Part shown: positions 1 through 8,586 of the stretch, in pieces | Layout of the letters: each line of letters opens with the position of its first letter | Position numbering within the stretch: position 1 is the stretch's first letter | DNA from: Glaciimonas sp. CA11.2 | Lineage (GTDB): Bacteria > Pseudomonadota > Gammaproteobacteria > Burkholderiales > Burkholderiaceae_D | Length of the DNA stretch: 64,000 bases | NCBI RefSeq assembly: GCF_034314045.1 | Contig: NZ_JAVIWL010000001.1 | Coordinates: 5,314,950 to 5,378,949, forward strand | Direction of reading: 5' to 3' | The notes under the pieces: generated by a model | What the model was told of the DNA's origin: nothing | What the model saw: the letters and a program-made list of their open reading frames with translations, nothing else | The model's database searches: none | Translations under genes and position numbers: made by a program

Positions 1-414
1 TTCTTGCTGATCCACCAAGTCTTTCAACGAAACCGAATCCAGATATTCAACCATTTTTGCATTCAACGTCGACCACAGATCATGTGTCATACATCGACCA
101 CCGCCTTGATCAGAGCTGTGACAATTTTCTTTCCCGCCGCATTGTGTTGCATCCAGCGGTTCATCGACGGCAATAATAATGTCGGCGACTGTAACGTCTT
201 TTGCTGGTCGGGCCAGATTATAGCCACCACCAGGTCCACGTACCGACTCCACTATTTTGTGGCGTCGTAACTTTCCGAACAGCTGCTCCAGATAGGATAA
301 CGAAATTTCTTGCCTCTCGCTGATCGCTGACAATGTGACAGGGCCGTTACCTTGGCGCGATGCCAGGTCGATCATTGCTGTTACTGCAAATCGGCCTTTC
401 GTAGTCAACCGCAT
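1..414 (-). CDS. iscR: Fe-S cluster regulator IscR (3' end outside window)
   Basis: Rrf2-family transcription factor that represses the ISC operon when it carries a [2Fe-2S] cluster. The first 138 codons are visible, read leftward from the ATG at 412-414 (MRLTTKGRFAVTAM...); the gene runs off the window edge with no stop. The N-terminal winged helix is followed by the wing segment GPGGGYNLARPA. The three cluster cysteines appear in the expected spacing as C-x5-C-x7-C (TQCGGKENCHSSDQGGRCMT), followed by the family's H residue. In related bacteria iscS, iscU and iscA follow, here off the left edge. A good IscR type 1 box lies 43-67 bp upstream of the start, so autoregulation is likely. Seen: start, cysteines, domain. 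Inferred: operon membership. Confidence 0.93.
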   Translation of the reverse strand, partial: MRLTTKGRFAVTAMIDLASRQGNGPVTLSAISERQEISLSYLEQLFGKLRRHKIVESVRGPGGGYNLARPAKDVTVADIIIAVDEPLDATQCGGKENCHSSDQGGGRCMTHDLWSTLNAKMVEYLDSVSLKDLVDQQE

Positions 415-456
415 GGAATCTCCGTTCGTAGAACACTCTTTCATTCTTTATTCGGA

Positions 457-481
457 ATACCTGAATAATTTTGTCTAGTAT
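457..481. promoter_or_regulatory. IscR type 1 binding site (predicted)
   Basis: The 25-bp dyad starting ATACCTGA and ending GTCTAGTAT fits the published E. coli type 1 consensus (ATASYYGACTRWWWYAGTCRRSTAT) at about 22 of 25 positions by eye. It lies just upstream of iscR, where holo-IscR would repress its own operon. Confidence 0.7.
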
Positions 482-768
482 AACAAACTTGAGTGAATCC
501 GTCAGGTATTACCCTATTTTCAAAAATTCATATAAACTTCAATCACTTGCACGATATTTCTATAGCAAAATCTATTCTAATTTGCGCACTATTTGACGAT
601 ATTTCTTTCAGTCACTCGGATTATTCTGCCTTGCAATGATCACATTCACAGGATACCGCCGGGCAAGACAAAAAAGATCAGCATTTCTTTTAAACGAGGC
701 CGCAAGCAAGCCATCGATAGCACTATAATATCGCCCCTTCCGGTATAAATATTTAGAAGCACAGACGC
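482..768. other. Intergenic region, iscR / tetR
   Basis: AT-rich divergent spacer. No convincing gene is visible on either strand; short open frames here lack start signals and family resemblance. It should hold the promoters of iscR (leftward) and of the TetR gene (rightward). Confidence 0.5.
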
Positions 769-1650
769 ATGGCCACCCGCAAATCCAAAACACCGCAGTC
801 ACCGACCCATAGAGCTGAGAAGAAACGCGCCGATATTTTAAAATCGGCCGGAAAATGCTTCCGCAAAACTGGCTTCCATCAAACCTCCATGCAAGAAATT
901 TGCAACGAGGTCGGCCTTGGACCGGGTGCCGTCTATCGCTACTTCACCGGCAAAGACGCAATTATCGCCGCCATGGCCGAGGACGAACGACGTCAGGCAC
1001 GCACGATGCTGAGCGAATTTCATGACACCGATAATTTGCCGCAAGCGCTATCTGCCATTACCCAAGCCTTTGCCTTACGCTACGCGGCAACCAGCGACGC
1101 GGGGTTGATGACAGAAATCTACGCCGAAGGACTGCGCAACAAAAAAGTCGGCGCCATCATTAAAAAAGCAGAATCAGAATGGGTCGACGGCCTCGCTGAC
1201 ATGTTGCGCACGGCACAAAAACGCAAACAAATTGATCGCAAACTTGATGCAGGGCAAGTCGCACTACTGTTGACTGCCATGTGGGACGGCCTTGTTATAC
1301 GGCAAGCCTACACACCAAACCCGCCAGAAGCGTTATTAGCCCTGTTTGACAATATGCTCACAAGCTGGCTGACCCGCGACCCAAGCCAGGACAAATCACC
1401 TAAAACAACAACAGACCAAAAAACCAAACTACCGGTTGCGCGTCCCGTGACGGAAAAAGCAGCCCAAAAAGCCGAAGACGATCTCCGCCAATCCAATCTG
1501 TTCAAACCAGAAAAAAAGAAAGCCGGAAAAAAATCTAGCGAACCAGAAGGGTTGCCAGCTTTGCCATCAATGTTCCCAGAGCCAGACGACACATCAGAAA
1601 CCGACGAAAATACGGTTGAATTAGACCTTCGCCAAATGAGTCTAATTTGA
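769..1650 (+). CDS. TetR-family regulator with long C-terminal tail
   Basis: 293-aa DNA-binding protein. Residues about 15-65 form the TetR helix-turn-helix (RADILKSAGKCFRKTGFHQT ... GAVYRYFTGKDAII), followed by an all-helical ligand/dimer domain to about residue 205. The remaining 85 residues are an unusual extension: Lys/Glu/Pro-rich (FKPEKKKAGKK), then an acidic stretch and the hydrophobic end LDLRQMSLI. TetR proteins normally end near 190-220 residues, so this tail may be a partner-binding or disordered arm. The gene converges on the UDG-like gene. A perfect 14-bp palindrome overlaps its stop codon. Target genes and ligand cannot be predicted from sequence. Confidence 0.85.
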   Translation: MATRKSKTPQSPTHRAEKKRADILKSAGKCFRKTGFHQTSMQEICNEVGLGPGAVYRYFTGKDAIIAAMAEDERRQARTMLSEFHDTDNLPQALSAITQAFALRYAATSDAGLMTEIYAEGLRNKKVGAIIKKAESEWVDGLADMLRTAQKRKQIDRKLDAGQVALLLTAMWDGLVIRQAYTPNPPEALLALFDNMLTSWLTRDPSQDKSPKTTTDQKTKLPVARPVTEKAAQKAEDDLRQSNLFKPEKKKAGKKSSEPEGLPALPSMFPEPDDTSETDENTVELDLRQMSLI

Positions 1651-1661
1651 ATGATCATTCA
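1648..1661. promoter_or_regulatory. Perfect palindrome TGAATGATCATTCA
   Basis: 14-bp perfect palindrome covering the tetR stop codon. Its length and symmetry resemble TetR-family operators, but its place between two convergent genes is odd for one; it could also help end transcription. Function is inference only. Confidence 0.35.
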
Positions 1662-1691
1662 ATATTAAGGCTACCTAAAACAAGAACGTAA

Positions 1692-2498
1692 TCAAGCCTT
1701 CCGCAACAAGTGCATCGGCCCAAACAGGCCCTGCATACGCGCATTTCCGATAAAGCTCAGATTATAAGGATGCTCTGCCATCATCTTCGGGAATTGCGCA
1801 GCCACAGCCAGCGCATTGACTTGCTCGGCAATCTTTCCCCACAACACCAGCGTCGGTAATTCAGGCGCCGCATTCACACTATGATCTGCCAGTCCGCGCA
1901 AAACAACTTGCAAAAACGGCAACCACGGCTTAGCCTCCTTGACCGGCGGCACAGAAGATCGAAACACCAAGGTCGCGTTGAGCAACAGAAATCCCTTTGC
2001 AGTCAGATTTTTTTGCAGCTCAGCCAGAGTCTGAATTGTCGCAGAAGCACTATTTTGCGCTTGCAATGCAACCCCCACCATCGCATCACCCGCGGTCCTC
2101 TCAATATTTAACTGACCGTCCGCGACCAGCAACATTTTCATAAAGTTACGCAGCGACGTTGCACGATTGACGGGCTTTGACAGGCCCTTTTCAGACCACA
2201 ACGCACCAACCGCACCATCCATAAAACAGACCCCCGTTGCACTCGCATCCCGCGGATAAGGCCCTTCGCCGACCAACACATACTCAACCTCATCCAAAGG
2301 CAGCGCAAAAGCAGCAAACAAACGCCCTTGCGTCGGCAAAAAGTCAGACCTTACCAAATCAGGCAGATAGTCAGGATATAGCGCCGCCATCGCCGACAAA
2401 CCCTCCAACAAAATTGGACGCCAGGAGGGATCAGCAACCTCTAACGCTACATGGATATCCGAAGGAATAACAGCATCAGATGGATCAAGCTTCATCAT
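1692..2498 (-). CDS. Uracil-DNA glycosylase-like protein
   Basis: 268-aa protein with the layout of the UDG superfamily: motif 1 at about residue 77 (VLVGEGPYPRD, compare GQDPYH of UNG), a central GFLLLNATLVF strand (compare GVLLLNTVLTV), LVLWGKIAEQ, and a C-terminal HPYNLSF at the place of the HPSPLS loop. In motif 1 the UNG catalytic Asp is replaced by Gly and the His by Pro, so it is not a classical UNG. It may belong to a divergent glycosylase family or bind DNA without cleavage. Starts at MMKLDPS; either Met could be used. It is followed toward uvrB by a hairpin-containing spacer, and a DNA-repair role next to uvrB is plausible but inferred. Confidence 0.7.
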   Translation of the reverse strand: MMKLDPSDAVIPSDIHVALEVADPSWRPILLEGLSAMAALYPDYLPDLVRSDFLPTQGRLFAAFALPLDEVEYVLVGEGPYPRDASATGVCFMDGAVGALWSEKGLSKPVNRATSLRNFMKMLLVADGQLNIERTAGDAMVGVALQAQNSASATIQTLAELQKNLTAKGFLLLNATLVFRSSVPPVKEAKPWLPFLQVVLRGLADHSVNAAPELPTLVLWGKIAEQVNALAVAAQFPKMMAEHPYNLSFIGNARMQGLFGPMHLLRKA

Positions 2499-2531
2499 TT
2501 AAAATCAATTTCATCAAGTTGCCTAACGAGA

Positions 2532-2565
2532 CAATATTAAGGCCCAATAAGGTGCCTTAATATTG
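2532..2565. repeat. Perfect 12-bp stem-loop between udg-like gene and uvrB
   Basis: CAATATTAAGGC (2532-2543) and its exact reverse complement (2554-2565) enclose a 10-nt loop. No T-run follows, so it is not a classic terminator. The same 12-mer occurs again at 1660-1671, on the other side of the UDG-like gene. Confidence 0.6.
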
Positions 2566-2713
2566 CGCTTAATAACATGCCTAATAATGCATAAAAATTA
2601 TTTTAAATAACAATTTTTCACTCTAATTTTTGAATGAATGCTCAAATTTATATTCAGTCTTTTTACAATCTGATTCAAGCTCAAATATCGACGCAATTTA
2701 AACATAAAGCATA

Positions 2714-4807
2714 TCAAGTTGGCACCACATTATCCACTCCCGGCGCACCAAACAACTGCTGCTTCAACTGATGCATTTGATCCCGCACTTGCGCCGCCTT
2801 TTCAAACTCCAAATTTTTCGCATGATCACTCATCTGCTTCTCCAGTCGCTTGATTTCTTTACTCATTTGCTTTTCACTCATCGACTCATACTTCACGCGA
2901 TCTTGTGCCGCATGCAACTCCTCCCGCGCGCCCGAAGGACTGTACACGCCATCGATCAGGTCACGAATTTCCTTCCGAATACCAACCGGCGTAATCCCAT
3001 TTTCAAAATTGAAAGCAACCTGCTTGGCACGACGTCGTTCGGTCTCATCTATTGCACGGCGCATTGAATCCGTCATCCGATCCGCGTACAAAATCGCCGT
3101 ACCATTCAGGTTACGGGCGGCGCGACCAATTGTTTGAATGAGGCTTCGCTCAGAGCGCAAGAATCCCTCCTTATCCGCATCCAGAATAGCCACCAACGAT
3201 ACCTCTGGAATATCCAGACCCTCGCGCAACAAGTTAATCCCAACCAGCACATCAAACGTACCCAAACGCAAATCACGGATAATTTCAACGCGCTCGACCG
3301 TTTCAATATCACTGTGCAAATAACGCACCTTGATACCGTTATCACTCAAGAAGTCAGTCAACTGCTCCGCCATGCGCTTGGTCAGCGTCGTCACCAGAAC
3401 CCGCTCACCCTTTTTAATGCGAGCGTTCGCTTCGGTCATCAGGTCATCCACCTGACTCAACGCTGGGCGCACCTCGATCAACGGATCGACCAAACCGGTC
3501 GGACGCACCACCTGCTCCACCACCTGATCAGCATGCTGTTTTTCGTAATCGGCGGGTGTCGCCGAAACAAAAATCGTCTGCCGCATCTTGCCCTCAAACT
3601 CATCGAACCTCAGCGGCCGATTATCCAACGCGGATGGCAAACGAAATCCATAATCGACCAGATTGGTCTTTCGTGCGCGATCGCCGTTATACATGCCATT
3701 AAGTTGCCCAATGAGCACGTGCGACTCATCCAGAAACATCAATGCATCTTTTGGCAAATAATCAACTAAAGTCGGCGGCGGATCACCCGCTTTCGCACCG
3801 CTTAGGTGGCGCGAATAATTTTCAATTCCTTTAGTGAACCCAATTTCCTGCATCATCTCCAGATCGAATCGGGTGCGCTGCTCAATACGCTGCTCTTCGA
3901 TGAGCTTGTTTTCACGCCGGAAAAAATCCAGCCGCTCACGCAACTCATCCTTGATAGTCTCAATGGCGCGCAACACCGTACCGCGTGGCGTCACATAATG
4001 CGAACCTGGATAAACCGTAAAGCGTGGAATCTTTTGCTTGACACGCCCGGTCAACGGATCAAATAGTTGAAGACTGTCGATTTCGTCATCGAACATCTCA
4101 ATGCGCAACGCCAACTCCGCATGCTCAGCCGGAAACACATCTACCGTGTCGCCACGCACGCGGAACGTACCGCGCCCAAAATCGATTTCATTGCGGGTGT
4201 ATTGCATCTGAATCAACCGCGCAATCAGATCCCGCTGGCTCACCTTATCCCTCACGCGCAGGGTCAAAATCATCTGATGGTATTCGCTCGGGTTACCAAT
4301 ACCGTAAATAGCCGATACAGTTGCAACGATTACAACATCGCGCCGCTCCATCAACGATTTTGTGCACGACAACCGCATTTGCTCGATATGCTCATTGATG
4401 GATGAATCTTTCTCAATAAACAAGTCTCGCTGCGGTACGTAGGCTTCCGGCTGGTAATAATCGTAGTAACTAACGAAGTATTCCACCGCGTTCTGCGGAA
4501 AGAATTCTCGGAACTCGCTATATAGTTGCGCCGCAAGCGTCTTATTAGGCGCAAATATGATCGCCGGACGCCCCATCCGTGCAATCACATTAGCCATCGT
4601 ATAAGTCTTACCCGAGCCCGTTACACCCAGCAAAGTCTGGTAAAACAGTCCGTCTTCAATGCCCTCAGACAACTTATCGATCGCCGCTGGTTGATCACCA
4701 GCCGGCAAAAATGGCTGGAACAATTTATAAGGCGAATTGGGAAACGTGACGATCTTCGAATCATCAATCTTGTTAGAAACCTGTGCAACTTGTGATTTGT
4801 CAGCCAT
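2714..4807 (-). CDS. uvrB: Excinuclease ABC subunit B
   Basis: DNA-damage recognition helicase of nucleotide excision repair; takes DNA from UvrA and recruits UvrC. 697 aa from the chosen start MADKSQVA. A longer frame to 4873 adds 22 residues with no family match, and UvrB N-termini begin shortly before the FLPAGDQP segment seen here. Walker [11 protein letters not shown], beta-hairpin region [12 protein letters not shown], Walker B-type LFLDESH (visible as [11 protein letters not shown]), helicase motifs V/VI ([19 protein letters not shown]) and a C-terminal UVR motif ([21 protein letters not shown]) are all present. Complete. Divergent from the aminotransferase gene across a 278-bp spacer. 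Confidence 0.97.
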   Translation of the reverse strand: MADKSQVAQVSNKIDDSKIVTFPNSPYKLFQPFLPAGDQPAAIDKLSEGIEDGLFYQTLLGVTGSGKTYTMANVIARMGRPAIIFAPNKTLAAQLYSEFREFFPQNAVEYFVSYYDYYQPEAYVPQRDLFIEKDSSINEHIEQMRLSCTKSLMERRDVVIVATVSAIYGIGNPSEYHQMILTLRVRDKVSQRDLIARLIQMQYTRNEIDFGRGTFRVRGDTVDVFPAEHAELALRIEMFDDEIDSLQLFDPLTGRVKQKIPRFTVYPGSHYVTPRGTVLRAIETIKDELRERLDFFRRENKLIEEQRIEQRTRFDLEMMQEIGFTKGIENYSRHLSGAKAGDPPPTLVDYLPKDALMFLDESHVLIGQLNGMYNGDRARKTNLVDYGFRLPSALDNRPLRFDEFEGKMRQTIFVSATPADYEKQHADQVVEQVVRPTGLVDPLIEVRPALSQVDDLMTEANARIKKGERVLVTTLTKRMAEQLTDFLSDNGIKVRYLHSDIETVERVEIIRDLRLGTFDVLVGINLLREGLDIPEVSLVAILDADKEGFLRSERSLIQTIGRAARNLNGTAILYADRMTDSMRRAIDETERRRAKQVAFNFENGITPVGIRKEIRDLIDGVYSPSGAREELHAAQDRVKYESMSEKQMSKEIKRLEKQMSDHAKNLEFEKAAQVRDQMHQLKQQLFGAPGVDNVVPT

Positions 4808-4953
4808 GAGCGTCGACCTTTGGTAGAATATGATGTTATTTCGCGCCGCCTCGATTGTGATCCGGCACAGCATTCAACCTGGAGTCTGTCGGACTGTGGG
4901 AGTCGAAGCGAGAAATGGGCTGGGCGAGGATAGATTTTGCCGGATTCACAGCG

Positions 4954-4971
4954 CCAATAGCATGCTATTGG
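4954..4971. promoter_or_regulatory. 18-bp perfect palindrome upstream of uvrB
   Basis: CCAATAGCATGCTATTGG is a perfect dyad in the divergent spacer between uvrB and the aminotransferase. It does not match the E. coli LexA box (CTGT-N8-ACAG). Binding factor unknown. Confidence 0.35.
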
Positions 4972-5085
4972 TCAAGAAACTGGTGAAATACGGACCGCCC
5001 AGGTCATTTTGTAGTCGATTTCCATAGTCCGGCAAACTCCTAGCTGCAAACCTCCTGTTGGCAGCCAACTTTTTATGTTATCACG

Positions 5086-6303
5086 ATGAACGCTCCTCTT
5101 TCAGCCTCCCTCTTCACCGCCATCGAAATGGCGCCACGCGATCCTATCCTTGGCGTCACTGACGGCTTCAACTCTGACAAAAATCCGAACAAAATCAACC
5201 TCGGCGTTGGCGTGTACTCCGACGACGATAGCAAAGTACCGCTACTGCAATGCGTACGCAAAGCCGAGGCGCAACTGATAGAAAAACTGTCACCGCGTAC
5301 TTACTTGCCTATCGACGGTTTAGCCGCGTACGACAAAGCTGTCCAAGAACTAGTATTTGGGGCCGACAGTGCCGTAATTAAAGAGAAGCGCGCCATCACC
5401 GTGCAAGCCATCGGCGGCACTGGCGCGTTGAAGCTAGGTGCAGATTTTCTCAAACGCTTTTCTGCAGAAGATACGCAGGTATGGATCAGCGATCCAAGCT
5501 GGGAAAACCACCGCGCATTGTTTGAATTTGCAGGCTTCACGGTCAACAACTATCCGTACTACGACGCGGCTACACGCGGCGTCAATTTTGCGGCCATGCT
5601 CGACGCATTGAAGGCAATGCCACGCGGATCGATTGTCTTGTTGCACGCTTGCTGCCACAACCCAACTGGCGCCGATCTAAGCAGCGACCAATGGACCGAA
5701 GTCATTCAGGTTGTCACGCAAAATGGATTAATTCCTTTCCTCGATATGGCCTATCAAGGATTTGGCGACGGCATTGACGCTGACGGCGAAGTCGTACGTC
5801 GCTTCACTGACGCTGGCGGCCCACTGTTCATCTCGAACTCATTCTCTAAATCGTTTTCACTGTACGGCGAACGCGTAGGTGCATTAAGCATCGTCGCCAC
5901 ATCCGCAGAAGAAGCCGGTCGCATCATGTCGCAACTCAAGCGCGTCATCCGCACCAACTACTCCAACCCACCGATTCACGGCGGTCAGGTAGTCGCCACC
6001 GCACTGGCATCGCCAGAGCTGCGTGCATTATGGGAAGAAGAACTGGCAGGCATGCGCGTACGTATCCGCGAAATGCGCGAACTGCTCGCCAAGAAATTAA
6101 AAGAACAAGCACCCGCCCACGATTTCAGCTTCGTCACCAAACAGCGCGGCATGTTTTCATACACAGGCCTCACCAAAGCACAGGTAGAAAAACTGCGCGA
6201 CGAGTACTCAATCCACACCATCGATACCGGTCGTATTTGTGTTGCTGCATTAAATACGAAAAATATTGATTATGTTGTAGCGTCAATCGCAAAAGTCCTT
6301 TAA
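5086..6303 (+). CDS. tyrB: Aromatic amino acid / aspartate aminotransferase
   Basis: 405-aa class I PLP-dependent aminotransferase that moves amino groups between aspartate or aromatic amino acids and 2-oxoglutarate. The N-terminus (GVTDGFNSD...KINLGVGVY) and the segment LSPRTYLPIDG are typical of the TyrB/AspC group. HACCHNPTGADL contains the PLP-contacting Asn. The Schiff-base Lys is in SNSFSKSFSLYGERVGAL, with the phosphate-binding Arg next to it, and the substrate Arg lies in the C-terminal TGRICVAALN. Length is normal (about 400). The uvrB-aminotransferase divergent pair is common in Burkholderiales. Specificity (aspC or tyrB) cannot be settled by eye; a tyrB-like assignment is preferred. 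Confidence 0.9.
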   Translation: MNAPLSASLFTAIEMAPRDPILGVTDGFNSDKNPNKINLGVGVYSDDDSKVPLLQCVRKAEAQLIEKLSPRTYLPIDGLAAYDKAVQELVFGADSAVIKEKRAITVQAIGGTGALKLGADFLKRFSAEDTQVWISDPSWENHRALFEFAGFTVNNYPYYDAATRGVNFAAMLDALKAMPRGSIVLLHACCHNPTGADLSSDQWTEVIQVVTQNGLIPFLDMAYQGFGDGIDADGEVVRRFTDAGGPLFISNSFSKSFSLYGERVGALSIVATSAEEAGRIMSQLKRVIRTNYSNPPIHGGQVVATALASPELRALWEEELAGMRVRIREMRELLAKKLKEQAPAHDFSFVTKQRGMFSYTGLTKAQVEKLRDEYSIHTIDTGRICVAALNTKNIDYVVASIAKVL

Positions 6304-6386
6304 TATACGGGCTCTTTTGGACGAAGACGATATTGAGTTTAAAACGTTTTCGGCCAAAAAAGATTGCAAATTAAATGACGAAAAAT

Positions 6387-6416
6387 TTGACAGTTTGAAT
6401 CTTTCGAGACTATAAT
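6387..6416 (+). promoter_or_regulatory. Sigma-70 promoter of tRNA-Asn
   Basis: TTGACA (6387-6392) and TATAAT (6411-6416), both exact consensus hexamers, are 18 bp apart. Transcription would start about 8 bp before the mature tRNA. Confidence 0.85.
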
Positions 6417-6431
6417 TCTGCTTCTTTCTTT

Positions 6432-6507
6432 TCCCTGATAGCTCAGTTGGTAGAGCGACGGACTGTTAATCCGCAGGTCCCTGGTTCGAGTCCAGGTCGG
6501 GGAGCCA
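6432..6507 (+). tRNA. tRNA-Asn (anticodon GTT)
   Basis: 76-nt cloverleaf. The acceptor stem TCCCTGA pairs with TCGGGGA (one G-T pair), then discriminator G and encoded CCA. The D loop is AGCTCAGTTGGTAGAGC, the anticodon loop CTGTTAA gives GTT, and the T loop is GGTTCGAGTCC. It is the probable attachment site of the integrase gene that follows. Confidence 0.97.
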
Positions 6508-6528
6508 GAACACTAGTAGTAGAGAATC

Positions 6529-6562
6529 AAGCACTTACGAGAAATCGGAGTGCTTTTTTTTC
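6529..6562 (+). terminator. Rho-independent terminator after tRNA-Asn
   Basis: AAGCACT (6529-6535) pairs with AGTGCTT (6549-6555), and the second arm runs straight into an uninterrupted T tract ending at 6562. Confidence 0.85.
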
Positions 6563-6665
6563 GTCTATCTATTCCCGATTAGATTCAAAAACTGGCCTTT
6601 GCCGGAAATCTGCCGGAATGAAAGAATCCAGACCAAGCGCCTTATTAACGATCGGAGAAACTGGA

Positions 6666-7691
6666 ATGGCATATATCAAGGAACGCGGGGCCTATTGGAG
6701 AGCTGAAGTTCGGCGCAAAGGATACAAACCGACATATCGCACCTTCGATACTCAGAAGCAGGCCCAACAATGGGCACGCCGTATTGAATCGGAAATGGAC
6801 TCGGGTCTATACGCTGATAGGGCCGAGGCAGAACGTACTACCCTACGCGAGGCGCTTGAGCGCTACAATAAAGATATCGTCCCAACCAAGCGCCACCCCT
6901 ACCAAGAAACCTGTCGCATTAACAGGTGGCTGCAAAATGACCTTTGCTACCGAACCCTGGCGAACCTTAAGGGTGCCGATTTTGCCCGTTATAGGGACGC
7001 TAGGCGAGAAGCCGGTCGAGCAGAAAATACAATCCGACTGGAACTCCAGCTCATCAGCCATCTATTCGAGATTGCTCGCAAAGAATGGGGTATGGAAAGC
7101 CTTCCCAATCCCCTACAAAATATTCGAAAGCCCGCTGGCAGTCGTGCCCGCAGTCGCCGCTTGGAAATCGGAGAATACGATCTGATCCTTGAACGTTTGA
7201 ATGCAAGTGAGAACAAGTGTGCCGCATGCGCCTTCGATCTCGCCATTGAAACAAGCCTGCGACAAGGTATGCTATTTAAACTTCGGTGGGAGTGGATAGA
7301 TCTATCGGCACGCATGATACGGTTTCCGGCCGGTGCTATAGAAATTGCGAATAAGGGCGTGCCTGCGATATTACCGTTATCGAAACATGCTATCAAGACA
7401 TTACATGCGATCTGTCCAAGAGATGACAAAGGCGAAATCGCGTTGTCAAACTCTGGACTCGTGCTGGATACCACTGCAAATGCAGTCATTTGTATTTGGA
7501 AACGCGCCCTTGCGAAACTTCAAATCAAAGACCTGCGTTGGCACGATCTGCGACACGAAGCTGCATCGCGCCTCTTCGAAAAAGGATTGCACCCGATGGA
7601 GGTAGCCAGCATCACTGGACATAAAAGTATGCAAATGCTCAAAAGATACACACACCTTAAACCGGAAAGCCTTTTAGAAAAGCTCGGATAG
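6666..7691 (+). CDS. Tyrosine recombinase / integrase (tRNA-Asn island)
   Basis: 341-aa phage-type integrase. The start MAYIKERG at 6666 is preceded by CGGAGA; the open frame extends upstream through the tRNA, which cannot be coding, so the internal ATG is preferred. It has an N-terminal AP2/Arm-type region (GAYWRAEVRRKGYKPTYRTF), a SAM-like core-binding domain at about 60-160, and a complete catalytic set: Arg in ETSLRQGMLFKLRW, His-x-x-Arg in LRWHDLRHEAASR, His in ITGHKS and the nucleophile Tyr in RYTHLKPE. It sits directly after tRNA-Asn in the usual orientation for site-specific integration. The far attachment repeat was not found, so the island is probably eroded. Confidence 0.92.
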   Translation: MAYIKERGAYWRAEVRRKGYKPTYRTFDTQKQAQQWARRIESEMDSGLYADRAEAERTTLREALERYNKDIVPTKRHPYQETCRINRWLQNDLCYRTLANLKGADFARYRDARREAGRAENTIRLELQLISHLFEIARKEWGMESLPNPLQNIRKPAGSRARSRRLEIGEYDLILERLNASENKCAACAFDLAIETSLRQGMLFKLRWEWIDLSARMIRFPAGAIEIANKGVPAILPLSKHAIKTLHAICPRDDKGEIALSNSGLVLDTTANAVICIWKRALAKLQIKDLRWHDLRHEAASRLFEKGLHPMEVASITGHKSMQMLKRYTHLKPESLLEKLG

Positions 7692-8180
7692 TGCCCTGCT
7701 TCGATTTTTTTGGGTACAGATTCGACTTCAATTTCTCGATAACACCATTTATATAGCAACTCCAATGTAATAATTTATTTAATTCGTCACGGTGAAAGCG
7801 CCTCCAAGGCAAGCAACTGATGATCCTGGCCTAAACTCCACTAAGTAAGCACATGAATTGGCATCATGAATAGTGAGTTAGCTGGACTTCCCCTAATTCA
7901 GTAGACACTATTAAGTGCCACTAATTTAGGGGAAATCCATTTCTTTGATAATGCTTGATGCAAGTCTGCACTTTCACAACCGCATCGGAAGTTGGGAATC
8001 AGCAATTAATCCTCACTGTATGGAGTTTTTTCAAAAAGAAATAGATTGAAGGTATACGTATCTCGATAATGCTTGAAAACATCAATAAACTAGTCCTCTG
8101 GTAAGATAAAATGTTGCAAATAGTTAAATAACACTACCTTTGCAAGCAAGCCAACTGCCCGGATACACACGAGGACATCC
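7692..8180. other. Gene-poor stretch in the island
   Basis: About 490 bp with no supportable gene. It contains an imperfect inverted repeat: TGGACTTCCCCTAA near 7883 against TTAGGGGAAATCCA ending at 7939, with conserved GTAGACAC / GTGCCAC inner parts. This may be two abutted ends of a lost IS, or a hairpin. Confidence 0.4.
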
Positions 8181-8333
8181 TTTCCTATCGTTGACAAGAA
8201 AAGCCTTTCCGAACGCGACATCTGCTCCAAGTACATCACACCGGCCATAACGGCCGCAGGCTGGGATCTGCATACTCAGATTCGCGAGGAAGTGAGCTTT
8301 ACCAAGGGGCGCGTGATTGTGCGCGGCAAACTG
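8181..8333 (+). pseudogene. hsdR: Type I restriction endonuclease HsdR, 5' fragment
   Basis: Encodes the HsdR N-terminus (VDKKSLSERDICSKYITPAI ... GRVIVRGKL) up to the point where an IS21-family element is inserted. The exact start codon is unclear; a frame is open upstream without a convincing ATG. Reading resumes in the same frame after the element at 10970. No hsdM or hsdS gene is seen nearby. Confidence 0.85.
8328..8333. repeat. 6-bp target duplication (left) of IS21 element
   Basis: AAACTG here is repeated at 10964-10969 on the other side of the element; joining the flanks with one copy restores the hsdR frame. Confidence 0.85.
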
Positions 8334-8586
8334 TGGGTATTCTGGCCGATCGTGACCACCGATTCTGGTCTATCGTGACCGACCATTCTGGCGCATCGTG
8401 ACCGCTCATTCCGGTCTATCGTGACCGATTTCAAGCCCGACCAGAATCGGCGGTCACGATAGCAGAATCATCGGTCACGATACCGGAATGGTGTCGTACA
8501 GCACCGTGATGATGTTACGCATAGAGCAACCGAACGGGTACGCTTCCAGTTTGTCTGGAGACAACGTGCCCGTACAAAGGATCACT

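Noticed and set aside
6447..6665. N-terminal extension of the integrase through the tRNA
   Set aside because: The open frame begins inside tRNA-Asn and crosses its terminator; the ATG at 6666 has a better ribosome site and family-like start.
8343..8480. Repeats of ATTCTGG-N3-ATCGTGACC taken as a separate repeat array
   Set aside because: They are the subterminal transposase-binding repeats of the IS21 element and recur at its other end.
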